DNA of 64,000 nucleotides, taken from contig NZ_CP147776.1 of NCBI RefSeq assembly GCF_037300705.1, forward strand, positions 1,488,001 through 1,552,000. The letters run 5' to 3'. Below, one piece after another: positions 27,780-36,651 of the stretch. Each line of letters opens with the position of its first letter. Position 1 is the first letter of the stretch. The position numbers and the translations under genes are program-made. The notes beneath the pieces were generated by a model. It was not told where the DNA came from, did not search any database, and was given only the letters and a program-made list of their open reading frames with translations. This DNA comes from Massilia sp. W12. Its GTDB lineage: Bacteria > Pseudomonadota > Gammaproteobacteria > Burkholderiales > Burkholderiaceae_D.

Positions 27780-29018
27780 AAACATGATGGCCGCCATCAC
27801 AGTCGGCAAGCTGGCGCCGAGCAAGAGCCAGAGCGCATTAATACTGTGGTTGGGAAAGCCGGTTTTCAGCAAGGCCGCGCCAGCCGGGTTGGGCGCATTC
27901 GCAATCACGGTCAAGCCGCCGCCGCCAATCGCGCCGGCCACCAGCATATATTTCGCTTCATCGCTCATGCCGGTGATCAGGGAACCCAGATAGGTCAGGG
28001 CGGCGTTATCGGTAATCGCGGTCAAGCCTAATGCGCCGAAAAACAGGGCCAGCGGCGGCAGGGTCGAGATAATCGGTTGCAACCACCATTGCTGCATGCC
28101 GCCCAACACCACCAAACCGGCCAAAAAGAAGCCGACCAATAAACTCTCTTTTAAGATCAAGGGGCTTTGGTGACGGTAATAAGCTTGGGTGTAGCCCAGG
28201 AAAAATAAAAACAGGCCGATGAACAGCACCGGATGATGCGCAAATAACACCACCATCGCCAAAAACAGCAGATGAATCGCGCTCACCAGCAAGGGGACGG
28301 GTTGATCGTCAGACTCAATGCTGACTTTGCGCAAATGCGGCGCCAGCAGCATGGTCAGCACGCTGGCGTTGATCATTACGGCAATGATGACGCGCCAGCC
28401 GAATGTCTGGAACATAAACAGACTGTCCCATTGCCAGGTTTTGGCCACCATCAAGACCGGCGGCGCGGCATACGAAGTCAAGGCGCCGCCGATGGAGATA
28501 TTCACAAACAAGACGCCCAGGGCGGCGTATTTGAGTTTCGCCGGAATCGGGGTGTGAAACACCAGGGGGGCCAAGGTCAGCGCAGCCAGAGTCATGGCCG
28601 CAGGTTCGGTGATGAGGGAGCCGAGCAGCGGCAAGATGGCCAGCCCCAGCCAGCACAACACCACCGCATCATTCATCGGCAGCAAGCGCGCGGTCGCCAC
28701 TAACAGACCGCGCACCAGGGACAGCACAGGGCGGGACGCAGCGATCACCATCACCACAAACACAAACAAGGGTTCGACGAACTGGCGCGATTCGGCATAC
28801 GCCACCGCCTTTGCGCCGCCTTCGCTGATGGCCATGAAAACGATTAAGACAAAGGCCCAAAAGCCGAACACCACCTCCACTTCGCCCAGTAAGTGAAAGA
28901 GGCCGGCATGACGCGGTATTTTCTTCGACAGTTTTTCAAACAGGGTGGCGGAAAATGTGTGCAGCAAAGCGATGCCGAAAATCACGGCGCCAATAATTTG
29001 AATGGTGCTGGCTTGCAT
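27771..29018 (-). CDS. Putative Na+/H+ antiporter (DUF1504-type)
   Basis: A 415-residue polytopic membrane protein with about 11-12 hydrophobic segments. It resembles the putative Na+/H+ antiporter family: early motif HTFSATLFEKLSKKIPRHAG (about residues 20-39), the pair LLGEVEVVFGFWAFVL, ITEPAAMTLAALTLAPLVFH, and near the end LGLTAITDNAALTYLGSLIT with VIANAPNPAGAALLK. Conserved Asp/Asn in TDNAA and NAPNPAG are candidate ion-binding residues. The ATG at 29018 is preceded by AAGGAC; an earlier Met at 29057 is possible. It follows the ABC ATPase gene by 55 bp on the same strand. Confidence 0.8.
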
Positions 29019-29073
29019 GGCAGGCAGTCCTTGAAAGAAAACATCATGATAATGCATTACAGCGTGCGCTAAA

Positions 29074-29799
29074 TTAAGCTGCCGCAATACAGCGCAAATA
29101 CGCTTCTTCCAGATTCGCGGCTTGTTGCTGCTGTATGCACTCAGCCGGGGCGCCGACAAAGCATAGTTTCCCGCCATGCAAGATGGCCATGCGATCACAC
29201 AGCTGTTCAACATCAGATAAGGCGTGCGAGCTGAAAAACAGGGTGGCTTTGCGCTGGCGCAAGTCTTGCAAACGGGTTTTGAGGGCGGCGCGCGCGCGCG
29301 GGTCCAGCCCGCTCATCGGTTCATCCAGCACATACAAATCACGCTTGGCCAGCAGAGCGGCGGCCAGTCCCAGCTTTTGCGTCATGCCCTTGGAATAGGC
29401 GCGCACCGGTTTTTCCAGCGCATCCACGGCCAAATCCAGCGCATGCAGCATCTCTGCGGCGGCCTGGGCGTCCCAGGGCAAGTCCTGTAACTGCAGCATA
29501 TATTGTAAAAAATCGCGTCCGCGCAGGTAGTAGGGCGGATTGAAGCGCTCCGGCAGATAGGCCAGCGGCGCGCGCGCCTGCGGGGCGCGATGATCATGGC
29601 CGAAAATCGCAATTTTGCCGCTGTCCGGCAGACAAAAATCGAGCAGACATTTGAGCAGCGTGCTCTTGCCCGCGCCATTCACCCCGACCAGGCCGAAAAA
29701 TTCGCCGCGCGCCACCGTCAAATCAATGCCGCGCAACACCTCGCGCCCGTCAAACCGCTTGCAGACGGCGGAAAATTGCAAGGCAGGGGCGTCAGACAT
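29074..29799 (-). CDS. ABC transporter ATP-binding protein (no permease alongside)
   Basis: A 241-residue ABC ATPase. Walker A is GVNGAGKST (about residues 39-47), the Q-loop lies near YLPERFNPPYYL, the signature is YSKGMTQKLGLAAALL, and Walker B is DLYVLDEPMSGLDP. The H-loop is FFSSHALSDVEQLCDR. The MSGLDPRARAALK pattern is that of the CcmA/DrrA-type exporters. The ATG at 29799 follows GGAG. No ABC membrane subunit is adjacent; the next gene on the strand is the putative antiporter, so the partner permease must be elsewhere. Confidence 0.87.
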   Translation of the reverse strand: MSDAPALQFSAVCKRFDGREVLRGIDLTVARGEFFGLVGVNGAGKSTLLKCLLDFCLPDSGKIAIFGHDHRAPQARAPLAYLPERFNPPYYLRGRDFLQYMLQLQDLPWDAQAAAEMLHALDLAVDALEKPVRAYSKGMTQKLGLAAALLAKRDLYVLDEPMSGLDPRARAALKTRLQDLRQRKATLFFSSHALSDVEQLCDRMAILHGGKLCFVGAPAECIQQQQAANLEEAYLRCIAAA

Positions 29800-30002
29800 G
29801 GCAGGCTCCAGGATGGGGAAAATGGCAGCAATGTAACATTGCAGGAGCCGATTTGTCCTGGATTTTGCCCGCGCGCCGGGCTGGTTTGCCATGATTGTGG
29901 GCATTCCCCCGGGAAATTTCTTGTATTGTCAGGAATAAACTGCAGAACAGCCACGCGCCTGGTCTAAGATAGCGGAGTTGGCGAAACTAAGGGGGCAGCA
30001 GC

Positions 30003-31706
30003 ATGGCAAGACCGGAAAAAATCCGCTTGGGGGAAATCCTGGTCCAGCAGAAACTCTTGACGGAAGAGCAATTGATTGCCGCGCTGGGCGAACAAAAGCG
30101 CAGCGGGCGCAAGCTGGGGCGGGTGGTGGTCGAATTGGGCCATGTCACTGAGGAACAGATTTCCGGCGCGCTGGCCAAGCAATTGGCGATTCCCTACATC
30201 AATCTCAAATTCTTCAATCTGCAGGCCGATGTGGTGCGCCAGATGCCGGAAACCCAGGCCCGGCGTTTTCGCGCCATTGTGCTGGAAGAGCGGCGCGGCG
30301 GGCTGTTGATCGGCATGGCCGACCCCACCGATTTATTCGCTTACGATGAAATTTCGCGCCAGGTCAAGAAAAATATCGATCTGGCGGTGGTCAATGAAAG
30401 CGAATTGCTGCAAACGATTGACCGCTTTTACCGCCGCACCGATGACATCACCGATTTTGCCCGCGAATTGGAGCTGGATCTGGGGGATACGCTGGTCGAT
30501 TTCGGCGCGCTTGCCGTCACCCCGGGACTCGAAGAAGCGCCGGTGGTCAAACTGTTGCAATCTGTGTTTGACGACGCGGTGCAGGTGCGCGCTTCGGATA
30601 TTCACATCGAACCGCAAGAAGGGCGCTTGCATATCCGCTTCCGCATCGATGGCGTGTTGCATTTGCAAACCGAGGCCGATATCAAGATTGCGCCAGCGTT
30701 GGCCTTGCGTCTGAAATTGATGTCTGACCTGGATATTTCTGAAAAACGCCTGCCGCAAGATGGCCGCTTTGCCGTCAAAGTGCGGCAGCAGCGGGTGGAC
30801 GTGCGGATTTCCACCATGCCGACCCAGCATGGCGAATCGGTGGTGATGCGTTTGTTGAATCAGGGCGGGGTGAATCTGCGGCTGGATGCGCTGGGCATGC
30901 CGCTGGCCATGTTGAAACGCTTCCGCAGCATCATCCAGCGCCCGAATGGCCTGGTGTTAGTCACAGGCCCTACCGGCAGCGGCAAAACCACCACCCTGTA
31001 TTCCGCGCTGTCTGAACTCAACTCCCTGGAAAAGAAACTGATCACGGTGGAAGATCCGGTGGAATACCGCATCGCCGGCATTAATCAGGTGCAGGTGAAT
31101 GAAAAAATCGAACTCAATTTCGCCCGCGTGCTGCGCTCAGCGCTGCGGCAAGACCCGGATATTCTGCTGGTGGGCGAAATGCGCGATCAGGAAACCGCGC
31201 AAATCGGTTTGCGCGCCGCCATGACCGGCCACCTGGTGCTGTCCACCCTGCACACCAATGACGCCGCCAGCACGCCGCTGCGCTTAACCGATATGGGGGT
31301 GCCGCGCTATATGGTCAGCTCGTCTTTGCAGGTGGTGCTGGCGCAGCGCCTGGTGCGCCTGATTTGCGAGAGTTGCACCGAGCCGCACAGCTTAAGCACG
31401 GCGGAATATGAATGGCTGCAGGCGGTGCAGGGCGAACAGGCCAATGCGCAAGGGTATTTTCATGGGCGCGGTTGCGCGCATTGCAATGGCATGGGCTATC
31501 GGGGCCGGATTGGCGTCTATGAAATGCTGGAAGTCACGCCGGCGGTGGCGCATGCCGCCAGCCATCACGACCCGAATCATTTTCTCAAAGCCGCGCATGA
31601 GCAGATGCAGGGCCAGACCTTGCGCAGCCATGCGCTGGAGCTGGCGGCGGCTGGCCGCACCACCATCGCCGAGGCGATGCGCATTTCCAATCAGCAGGAT
31701 GACTGA
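30003..31706 (+). CDS. mshE: MSHA-type pilus assembly ATPase MshE with MshEN c-di-GMP motif
   Basis: A 567-residue GspE/PilB-family hexameric ATPase that powers pilus extension. The N-terminal MshEN domain has two 24-residue motifs, RLGEILVQQKLLTEEQLIAA... starting at residue 8 and KLGRVVVELGHVTEEQISGA... starting at 37, separated by 5 residues, as in c-di-GMP-binding MshE. Two consensus positions deviate: the motif I Gly is Lys, and the motif II Arg is Lys. Walker A is GPTGSGKTTT near residue 323, the Asp box follows at ITVEDPVEYRI, and Walker B is PDILLVGEMRDQET. A four-Cys zinc site is present (CESC near 458 and CAHC near 493). It heads the operon with mshG 8 bp downstream. Confidence 0.92.
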   Translation: MARPEKIRLGEILVQQKLLTEEQLIAALGEQKRSGRKLGRVVVELGHVTEEQISGALAKQLAIPYINLKFFNLQADVVRQMPETQARRFRAIVLEERRGGLLIGMADPTDLFAYDEISRQVKKNIDLAVVNESELLQTIDRFYRRTDDITDFARELELDLGDTLVDFGALAVTPGLEEAPVVKLLQSVFDDAVQVRASDIHIEPQEGRLHIRFRIDGVLHLQTEADIKIAPALALRLKLMSDLDISEKRLPQDGRFAVKVRQQRVDVRISTMPTQHGESVVMRLLNQGGVNLRLDALGMPLAMLKRFRSIIQRPNGLVLVTGPTGSGKTTTLYSALSELNSLEKKLITVEDPVEYRIAGINQVQVNEKIELNFARVLRSALRQDPDILLVGEMRDQETAQIGLRAAMTGHLVLSTLHTNDAASTPLRLTDMGVPRYMVSSSLQVVLAQRLVRLICESCTEPHSLSTAEYEWLQAVQGEQANAQGYFHGRGCAHCNGMGYRGRIGVYEMLEVTPAVAHAASHHDPNHFLKAAHEQMQGQTLRSHALELAAAGRTTIAEAMRISNQQDD

Positions 31707-31714
31707 GGCCGCGC

Positions 31715-32935
31715 ATGCCGTACTACGCATATAAGGCGCGCGATGCGCGCGGGCAATTGGTGGCGGGGGTGCTGGAATCGACCGACAGCAACAGCGCCGC
31801 CGAACAATTATTCGGCAGCGGCATGACGCCGGTGGATATTCATTCCACCAGCGGGCCGGAGGAAGAAAACTGGTTTGGCCGCCTGTTTGAAAAAAAAGTG
31901 CGCTCAATTGATGTGCAATTATTCAGCCGCCAAATGCATACCCTCTTGCGCGCCGGGGTGCCGATTATGCGCGGGCTGGCCGGTTTGCAGGAATCGGCCA
32001 CCAATCCGGCGTTCGCCAAGGTGATCGCGGATTTGCGCGCCGCGCTCGATTCCGGGCGCGAACTCTCCTACGCCATGCGGCAGCATCGCGAAGTGTTTTC
32101 CGCCTTTTATCTGTCCATGGTGCGGGTGGGGGAGATGACCGGGCGTCTGGATGAAGTGTTTATGATTTTGTACGACCATCTGGAATTTGAGCGCGATATG
32201 CGCAACCGCGTCAAAACCGCTTTGCGTTATCCCATGTTTGTGGTGATTGCGATGTTGGCGGCGATCACCATCATCAATCTGCTGGTGGTGCCGTCTTTCG
32301 TCAAAGTCTTTAACAGTTTCAATGCGCCGCTGCCATTGATGACGCAAATTCTGATCGGCAGCTCGAATTTCATGGTCAAGTACTGGTGGCTGCTGCTGCT
32401 GGGGCTGGTGGCGGGCGTGTTTGGCTGGTTCCGTCTGCTCGGCACGCAGCAGGGGCGGATGAGTTGGGATCGCTTCAAACTGCGCATCCCGATTGCCGGC
32501 AAAATCATGACCAAGGCCACGCTGGCGCGTTTTGCGCGCAGCTTCGCCCTCGCTTCCAAGAGCGGGGTGCCGATTGTGCAAGGCTTGAATGTGGTGGCGC
32601 AAACCGTGGATAACGCCTGGCTCTCAGCCAAGGTGGAAGGAATGCGCGACGGGGTTGAGCGCGGCGAAAGCATTTTGCGCACCGCCACCGCTTCCGGCGT
32701 ATTTACCCCGGTGGTTTTGCAAATGGTGGCGGTGGGCGAGGAAACCGGCGAACTCGATGATTTGATGGAAGAAATTGCCGATATGTATGGGCGTGAAGTC
32801 GATTACGAGCTGAAAACCCTGTCGGCCCAGCTTGAACCGATTTTAATTACCGGCTTGGGCATCATGGTCTTGATTTTGGCGCTGGGTATCTTCCTGCCGA
32901 TCTGGGACTTGGGGCGCGCCGCCTTGCATAAATAA
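31715..32935 (+). CDS. mshG: MSHA-type pilus inner-membrane platform protein MshG (GspF family)
   Basis: A 406-residue GspF/PilC-family protein. The N-terminus has the typical MPYYAYKARDARGQLVAGVL. Two homologous GspF domains follow (about residues 66-190 and 265-390) with membrane segments near residues 172-190, 222-242 and 375-398. The second half carries RFARSFALASKSGVPIVQGL and QMVAVGEETGELDDLMEEIA. It lies between mshE and the prepilin genes, as in Vibrio-type msh clusters. Confidence 0.93.
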   Translation: MPYYAYKARDARGQLVAGVLESTDSNSAAEQLFGSGMTPVDIHSTSGPEEENWFGRLFEKKVRSIDVQLFSRQMHTLLRAGVPIMRGLAGLQESATNPAFAKVIADLRAALDSGRELSYAMRQHREVFSAFYLSMVRVGEMTGRLDEVFMILYDHLEFERDMRNRVKTALRYPMFVVIAMLAAITIINLLVVPSFVKVFNSFNAPLPLMTQILIGSSNFMVKYWWLLLLGLVAGVFGWFRLLGTQQGRMSWDRFKLRIPIAGKIMTKATLARFARSFALASKSGVPIVQGLNVVAQTVDNAWLSAKVEGMRDGVERGESILRTATASGVFTPVVLQMVAVGEETGELDDLMEEIADMYGREVDYELKTLSAQLEPILITGLGIMVLILALGIFLPIWDLGRAALHK

Positions 32936-32945
32936 GGAGATAAGC

Positions 32946-33455
32946 TTGTTGCGCCGCCGATCTGCCGGATTCACGCTGTACGAATTGGTGCTGGTGGTAG
33001 CGCTGGTGGCGATTTTCATCGGCGTGTTGTTTGATCGCATGTTGTTTTATCGCGACCAGGCCGAACGTACTGCAATGCAGCAAGTGATTGGCAACTTAAA
33101 CAGCGCGCTGCATTTGCAGCTCGGTTTGATGATAGTGCGCAACCGTGAAATGGAGCTGCCCTTGCTGCTGCAACAGAACCCGATGAACTGGTTGGCTGAG
33201 AAACCGCGCAATTATCTGGGCGAAGTCGGCCCGGATGATAAAGTGACACTGAGTCCGGGGCATTGGTACTATGACAAAAGCAGCGCGCGACTGGTGTATC
33301 TGATTGCCGGATCAACTGGAAAAAACGAAAGCAATCGGGTATATTTGAAGCTGAAATTGCTGCAGGCCAACACTTCAAGACAAGCGCCGCGCGGCGGTGG
33401 AGTGGAAGGTGTGGTGCTGGAACAAACCGGGCCAACATCCCTGCAGATTGATTAA
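32946..33455 (+). CDS. MSHA-type minor prepilin, MshB/MshF-like
   Basis: A 169-residue prepilin-like protein. It begins at a TTG with AAGGAG six bases upstream. The type III signal is short: RRRSAG, then FTLYELVLVVALVAIFIGVL, with cleavage expected after Gly8 and the conserved Glu at mature position 5. The remaining globular part has no Cys pair. Position between mshG and the major pilin gene corresponds to mshF or mshB in other clusters; sequence alone does not decide. Confidence 0.8.
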   Translation: MLRRRSAGFTLYELVLVVALVAIFIGVLFDRMLFYRDQAERTAMQQVIGNLNSALHLQLGLMIVRNREMELPLLLQQNPMNWLAEKPRNYLGEVGPDDKVTLSPGHWYYDKSSARLVYLIAGSTGKNESNRVYLKLKLLQANTSRQAPRGGGVEGVVLEQTGPTSLQID

Positions 33456-33505
33456 TGTGCCAGACAGGCTTTTCAGGCCGCAATGCACACTTTTTGGAGA
33501 AAGCG

Positions 33506-34039
33506 ATGAACATGCAGAAAATGAGTTCCACCGGCGGCAGCGCACAAGCCGGTTTCACCCTGATTGAATTGATCGTGGTCATCGTCATCCTCGGCATTCT
33601 GGCCGCGACCGCTCTGCCCAAATTCGCCAATCTGGCCGGCGATGCGCGTATCGCCAGCCTGAACGCCGCACGCGGCTCCCTCTCCGCCACCGCCGCCATG
33701 GCGCATGGCAAATACCTGGTGGCCACCACGCCGCCGACTTCCATCACCGTTGAAGGCGCCACCATCACCTTCGCCACCGTGGCCAAATCCGGTTATCCGA
33801 AAGCCGATTCCGGCCTGGCTGCCGCCGCCGGCCTGAGCAGCACGGATTATGTGATTGTGCCGGCAGGCTCAGCCGCCACCGCCAACACCCCGGCCACCAG
33901 CGCCACCGAAATCGCCTTCATCCCGAAGAGCCTGGAAAACTCCCCGGGCGGTTTGAACTGCTATGTCAAGTATGTTGAACCGGTCACTGCGACCGATGCG
34001 CCGTCCGCGCCGGCTCCGGTGACCTCCTCCTGCGGTTAA
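33506..34039 (+). CDS. mshA: MSHA-type major pilin (MshA-like)
   Basis: A 177-residue type IV pilin. The leader MNMQKMSSTGGSAQAG (16 residues) precedes FTLIELIVVIVILGILAATA, with Glu5 and the alpha-1 helix. The globular domain is rich in Ala, Thr and Ser (LAAAAGLSSTDYVIVPAGSA) and has two Cys near the C-terminus (NCYVKYVE and the final SSCG), forming a likely D-region disulphide. The start at 33506 has TTGGAGAAAG upstream. A strong terminator directly follows, which fits high expression of this subunit relative to downstream genes. Confidence 0.9.
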   Translation: MNMQKMSSTGGSAQAGFTLIELIVVIVILGILAATALPKFANLAGDARIASLNAARGSLSATAAMAHGKYLVATTPPTSITVEGATITFATVAKSGYPKADSGLAAAAGLSSTDYVIVPAGSAATANTPATSATEIAFIPKSLENSPGGLNCYVKYVEPVTATDAPSAPAPVTSSCG

Positions 34040-34065
34040 AGCTGAATCTGTTTTTGCTTTGCACC

Positions 34066-34100
34066 ACAGCCCGACCGCGTTTGGTTGGGCTGTTTTGTTT
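34066..34100 (+). terminator. Intrinsic terminator between major pilin and minor pilin genes
   Basis: Stem of 11 base pairs (34066-34076 with 34083-34093, one G-U pair), six-base loop, followed by TTTTGTTTTG. It lies 27 bases after the mshA stop and before mshC, inside what is otherwise one operon. Partial termination here would keep minor pilin levels below the major pilin. Confidence 0.85.
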
Positions 34101-34144
34101 TGCGTGTCTGATTTTGCCCTGATTTTTCTGCCGATTTCTGACTG

Positions 34145-34729
34145 ATGCCGCCTTCCATGCCCAGCCCCAAGTTGCCCCGGTTTGCAGCGTTCCGCCATGG
34201 TTTCACCCTGGTCGAATTGGTGGTGGTCATCATCCTGATTTCGATTTTGGCCACCGTTGCGGCCAGCCGCATGACGGAGCGCGAATCGTTTGACGCACGC
34301 GCCCTGAGTGAGCAGCTGCACACCATGTTGCACTATGCGCAAAAGCTGGCGGTGGCGCAAAACCGCCCGGTGTATGTGCGTTTGAACGGCACAAGCGTGG
34401 CCCTGTGTTTCAATGGCGTGGCCTGCGCCGCCGCCGACCGCGTGTTGCACCCTTTGGGTAAAAACAGCGGGCTGGCCGCCACCAAAAGCGCATGCAATAG
34501 CGATGACGCTTGGTACTGTGAAGGCTTTACCGCGCCGCTTACTGTGGCGCTTAACCCAAGCATTACCGGCTTTTATTTTGATGCGCTGGGCAAACCGTAT
34601 GCCTTGAGCGACGCCTACCCCAGCCGCAATTCCAGTTTTGCCAGCCTGAATCTGACTGTGCAAAGCGGCATGCCCGGCGCCAGCACCGTGCTGACAGTTG
34701 AAGCGGAGAGCGGTTATGTGCATCAGTAA
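34145..34729 (+). CDS. mshC: MSHA-type minor prepilin MshC-like
   Basis: A 194-residue prepilin-like protein with leader ending RFAAFRHG, then FTLVELVVVIILISILATVA (Glu5 conserved). A GspH-like globular domain follows: LSEQLHTMLHYAQKLAVAQN then PVYVRLNGTSVALCFNGVAC. Cys residues at CFNGVAC and SACNSDDAWYC suggest disulphides. It is the first gene after the internal terminator and overlaps mshD by 14 bp. Confidence 0.85.
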   Translation: MPPSMPSPKLPRFAAFRHGFTLVELVVVIILISILATVAASRMTERESFDARALSEQLHTMLHYAQKLAVAQNRPVYVRLNGTSVALCFNGVACAAADRVLHPLGKNSGLAATKSACNSDDAWYCEGFTAPLTVALNPSITGFYFDALGKPYALSDAYPSRNSSFASLNLTVQSGMPGASTVLTVEAESGYVHQ

Positions 34730-35318
34730 GCGCATGCGCCGCCAGACCGGCTTGACCATCATCGAATTGCTGGTCTTTATTGTCATCATGTCGATTGCCG
34801 TCCTGGCTTTATTGCGGGTCTGGGCCTTGGTGGTCAACCGCAGTCCCGATGTGCAACAGCGCAAGCAGGCGCTGGCCCTGGCCGAAGGGTTTTTGGAAGA
34901 AGTCAGCAGCGCACGCTTCACCTTTTGCGATCCGTTTTTGGATGCGCAAGCCGACGATCCGCTTGCGCGCCCGAATCCCGCCGCCTGCAGTGTGCAGGAA
35001 GATGTCAAACCGGAAGCCGGCAACAGCCGCCCGTTTGATAATGTGAATGACTACGTGACGCAATTCAATACCGCGACTGCTGCGTTTAACAGCGGCGCCA
35101 ATCTGGTGGACGCCGCCGGCAATGCGCTCATTGATTTGCCCGGCTACAGCGTGAGCCTGAAAATCACACCTGAAAACTTGAATGGCATCACTTCCGGCAG
35201 CACGCCAGCCACCATGGAGGTGCTGAAAATCAGCGTTACTGTCAGCTATAACGGCGGGGCCGACAGCATCACCCTGGATGGCTATCGCACCCGCTACGCA
35301 CCCTGGGCCACGCCATGA
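34716..35318 (+). CDS. mshD: MSHA-type minor prepilin MshD-like
   Basis: A 200-residue prepilin-like protein. The start at 34716 lies inside the end of mshC with GGAG about 9 bases upstream; a Met at 34734 is an alternative. The leader MCISKRMRRQTG precedes LTIIELLVFIVIMSIAVLAL with Glu5. The globular part has ALALAEGFLEEVSSARFTFC, typical of MshD/PulJ-like minor pilins. It is followed by mshO with a 4-bp overlap. Confidence 0.85.
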   Translation: MCISKRMRRQTGLTIIELLVFIVIMSIAVLALLRVWALVVNRSPDVQQRKQALALAEGFLEEVSSARFTFCDPFLDAQADDPLARPNPAACSVQEDVKPEAGNSRPFDNVNDYVTQFNTATAAFNSGANLVDAAGNALIDLPGYSVSLKITPENLNGITSGSTPATMEVLKISVTVSYNGGADSITLDGYRTRYAPWATP

Positions 35319-36184
35319 TGCCGCGCATTGCCGCCCGCGCGCCGGGCTTTACCTTGGTCGAAGCGATTATCGTGATCATGCTCACCGCCATCGTGGTCGG
35401 CATGGTGGCGATGTTTATCCGCTTACCGTTTTTAACCCAGCTGGACGTGAAAGCGCGCGCCGAACTCAGCGATGCGGCGGATACCGCCCTACGCCGCGTG
35501 GCGCGCGATGTGCGTCTGGCCTTGCCCAACAGCGTGCGCCAGAGTGGCGATTATCTGGAACTGCTGCCAACCAAGACCGGCGGGCGTTATCTGGATGAGG
35601 AGGATGGCGTGGCCGGTTTTCCTTTGCAGTTTGAAAAAGCCGGCTTGAACTGCGCCTTGACGCCTGCCGATGCGGCTTGCAAGTTCAGTGTGCTGGGCGC
35701 GATGCCGGCAGCGCCCTTGGATATCGTGGCCGGTGATCAAATCGTGGTGTATAACCTTGGCATTTCAGAGGCCAGTGCCTGGGAAAATAATAAAAACCGC
35801 GCCACGGTGGCGCAAGTCAGCGGCAATGAGGTGCGCTTGAGCAATCAGCCTTTCGCCACGCAAAACCCGGCGCTGCGCTCGCCCACCAAGCGTTTCCAGG
35901 TGGTCAGCACGCCTGTCACCTATTTTTGCGACAAAGCCAATCGCCGCCTGTTGCGCTATGCCGGTTATGCAATCAGCGCAATTCAGCCGACGCCGCCAAG
36001 CGGCCCCGGTTTGCAGACTGCGCTGGTGGTGGATGGGGTGGAGAATTGTGTTTTCAGCTATGACAGTCTGGCGAATCAGCATACCGCCTTGCTGGGAATG
36101 CGGCTGGCCTTGCGCCGCCCCGGCGCGGGCGACAGCGGCAAGGTCGAGCTGTATCATCAAATGCATATCGACAACACCCCATGA
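35315..36184 (+). CDS. mshO: MSHA-type minor prepilin MshO-like
   Basis: A 289-residue minor prepilin, larger than the others, as expected for MshO/GspJ-type. The leader MMPRIAARAPG precedes FTLVEAIIVIMLTAIVVGMV with Glu5. The globular domain starts DAADTALRRVARDVRLALPN and contains VVDGVENCVFSYDS near residue 240 and a single-pass C-terminal end YHQMHIDNTP. Translationally coupled to mshD by a 4-bp overlap. Confidence 0.86.
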   Translation: MMPRIAARAPGFTLVEAIIVIMLTAIVVGMVAMFIRLPFLTQLDVKARAELSDAADTALRRVARDVRLALPNSVRQSGDYLELLPTKTGGRYLDEEDGVAGFPLQFEKAGLNCALTPADAACKFSVLGAMPAAPLDIVAGDQIVVYNLGISEASAWENNKNRATVAQVSGNEVRLSNQPFATQNPALRSPTKRFQVVSTPVTYFCDKANRRLLRYAGYAISAIQPTPPSGPGLQTALVVDGVENCVFSYDSLANQHTALLGMRLALRRPGAGDSGKVELYHQMHIDNTP

Positions 36185-36210
36185 GTACGTTCGTCAGGAG
36201 GGAGGGACAG

Positions 36211-36651
36211 ATGCGGCATAGCGGATGGCGCACACAGCAGCAGGGATTTTCCCTGATGGTGGGGATTTTTCTCATTCTCGTGCTATCGCTGCTGTCTTTA
36301 GGACTGGTGACGGTGTACGGCGTGCAGCAACAGCAAAGCAGTCTGGATGTGCAAGGCGCGCGCGCTTATCAGGCCGCGCGCGCCGGCGTCGAATGGGGTT
36401 TGCACCGGCATTTGCGCGGCGCTCTGGCCTGCAGCGGCGCCACCACTTCCTTCATGCTGCCGGCCGGCTCCAGCTTGAGCGCATTTGCGGTCAGCGTGAC
36501 ATGTGTGCAAACCCCGTCCGGCGTGGTGACTGCCACCACCCGGCGGCAACTGACGGCGGTGGCCTGCAATCAGCCAGGAGCAGGCAATCTGTGTCCCAAT
36601 CCGGGGCGCAGCAATGATTATGTGCAAAGAAAGGTGCAGGTGGAATTTTGA
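36211..36651 (+). CDS. mshP: MSHA-type pilus biogenesis protein MshP-like
   Basis: A 146-residue protein with one N-terminal transmembrane helix preceded by a prepilin-like Gly (RTQQQG, then FSLMVGIFLILVLSLLSLGL). It lacks the Glu5 of true pilins, as is usual for MshP and PilX-type subunits. The ATG at 36211 has AGGAGGGAGGGACAG immediately upstream; an ATG at 36181 overlapping the mshO stop would add ten residues. Three or four Cys occur in the soluble part. The stop codon overlaps the mshQ start (TGATG). Confidence 0.82.
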   Translation: MRHSGWRTQQQGFSLMVGIFLILVLSLLSLGLVTVYGVQQQQSSLDVQGARAYQAARAGVEWGLHRHLRGALACSGATTSFMLPAGSSLSAFAVSVTCVQTPSGVVTATTRRQLTAVACNQPGAGNLCPNPGRSNDYVQRKVQVEF

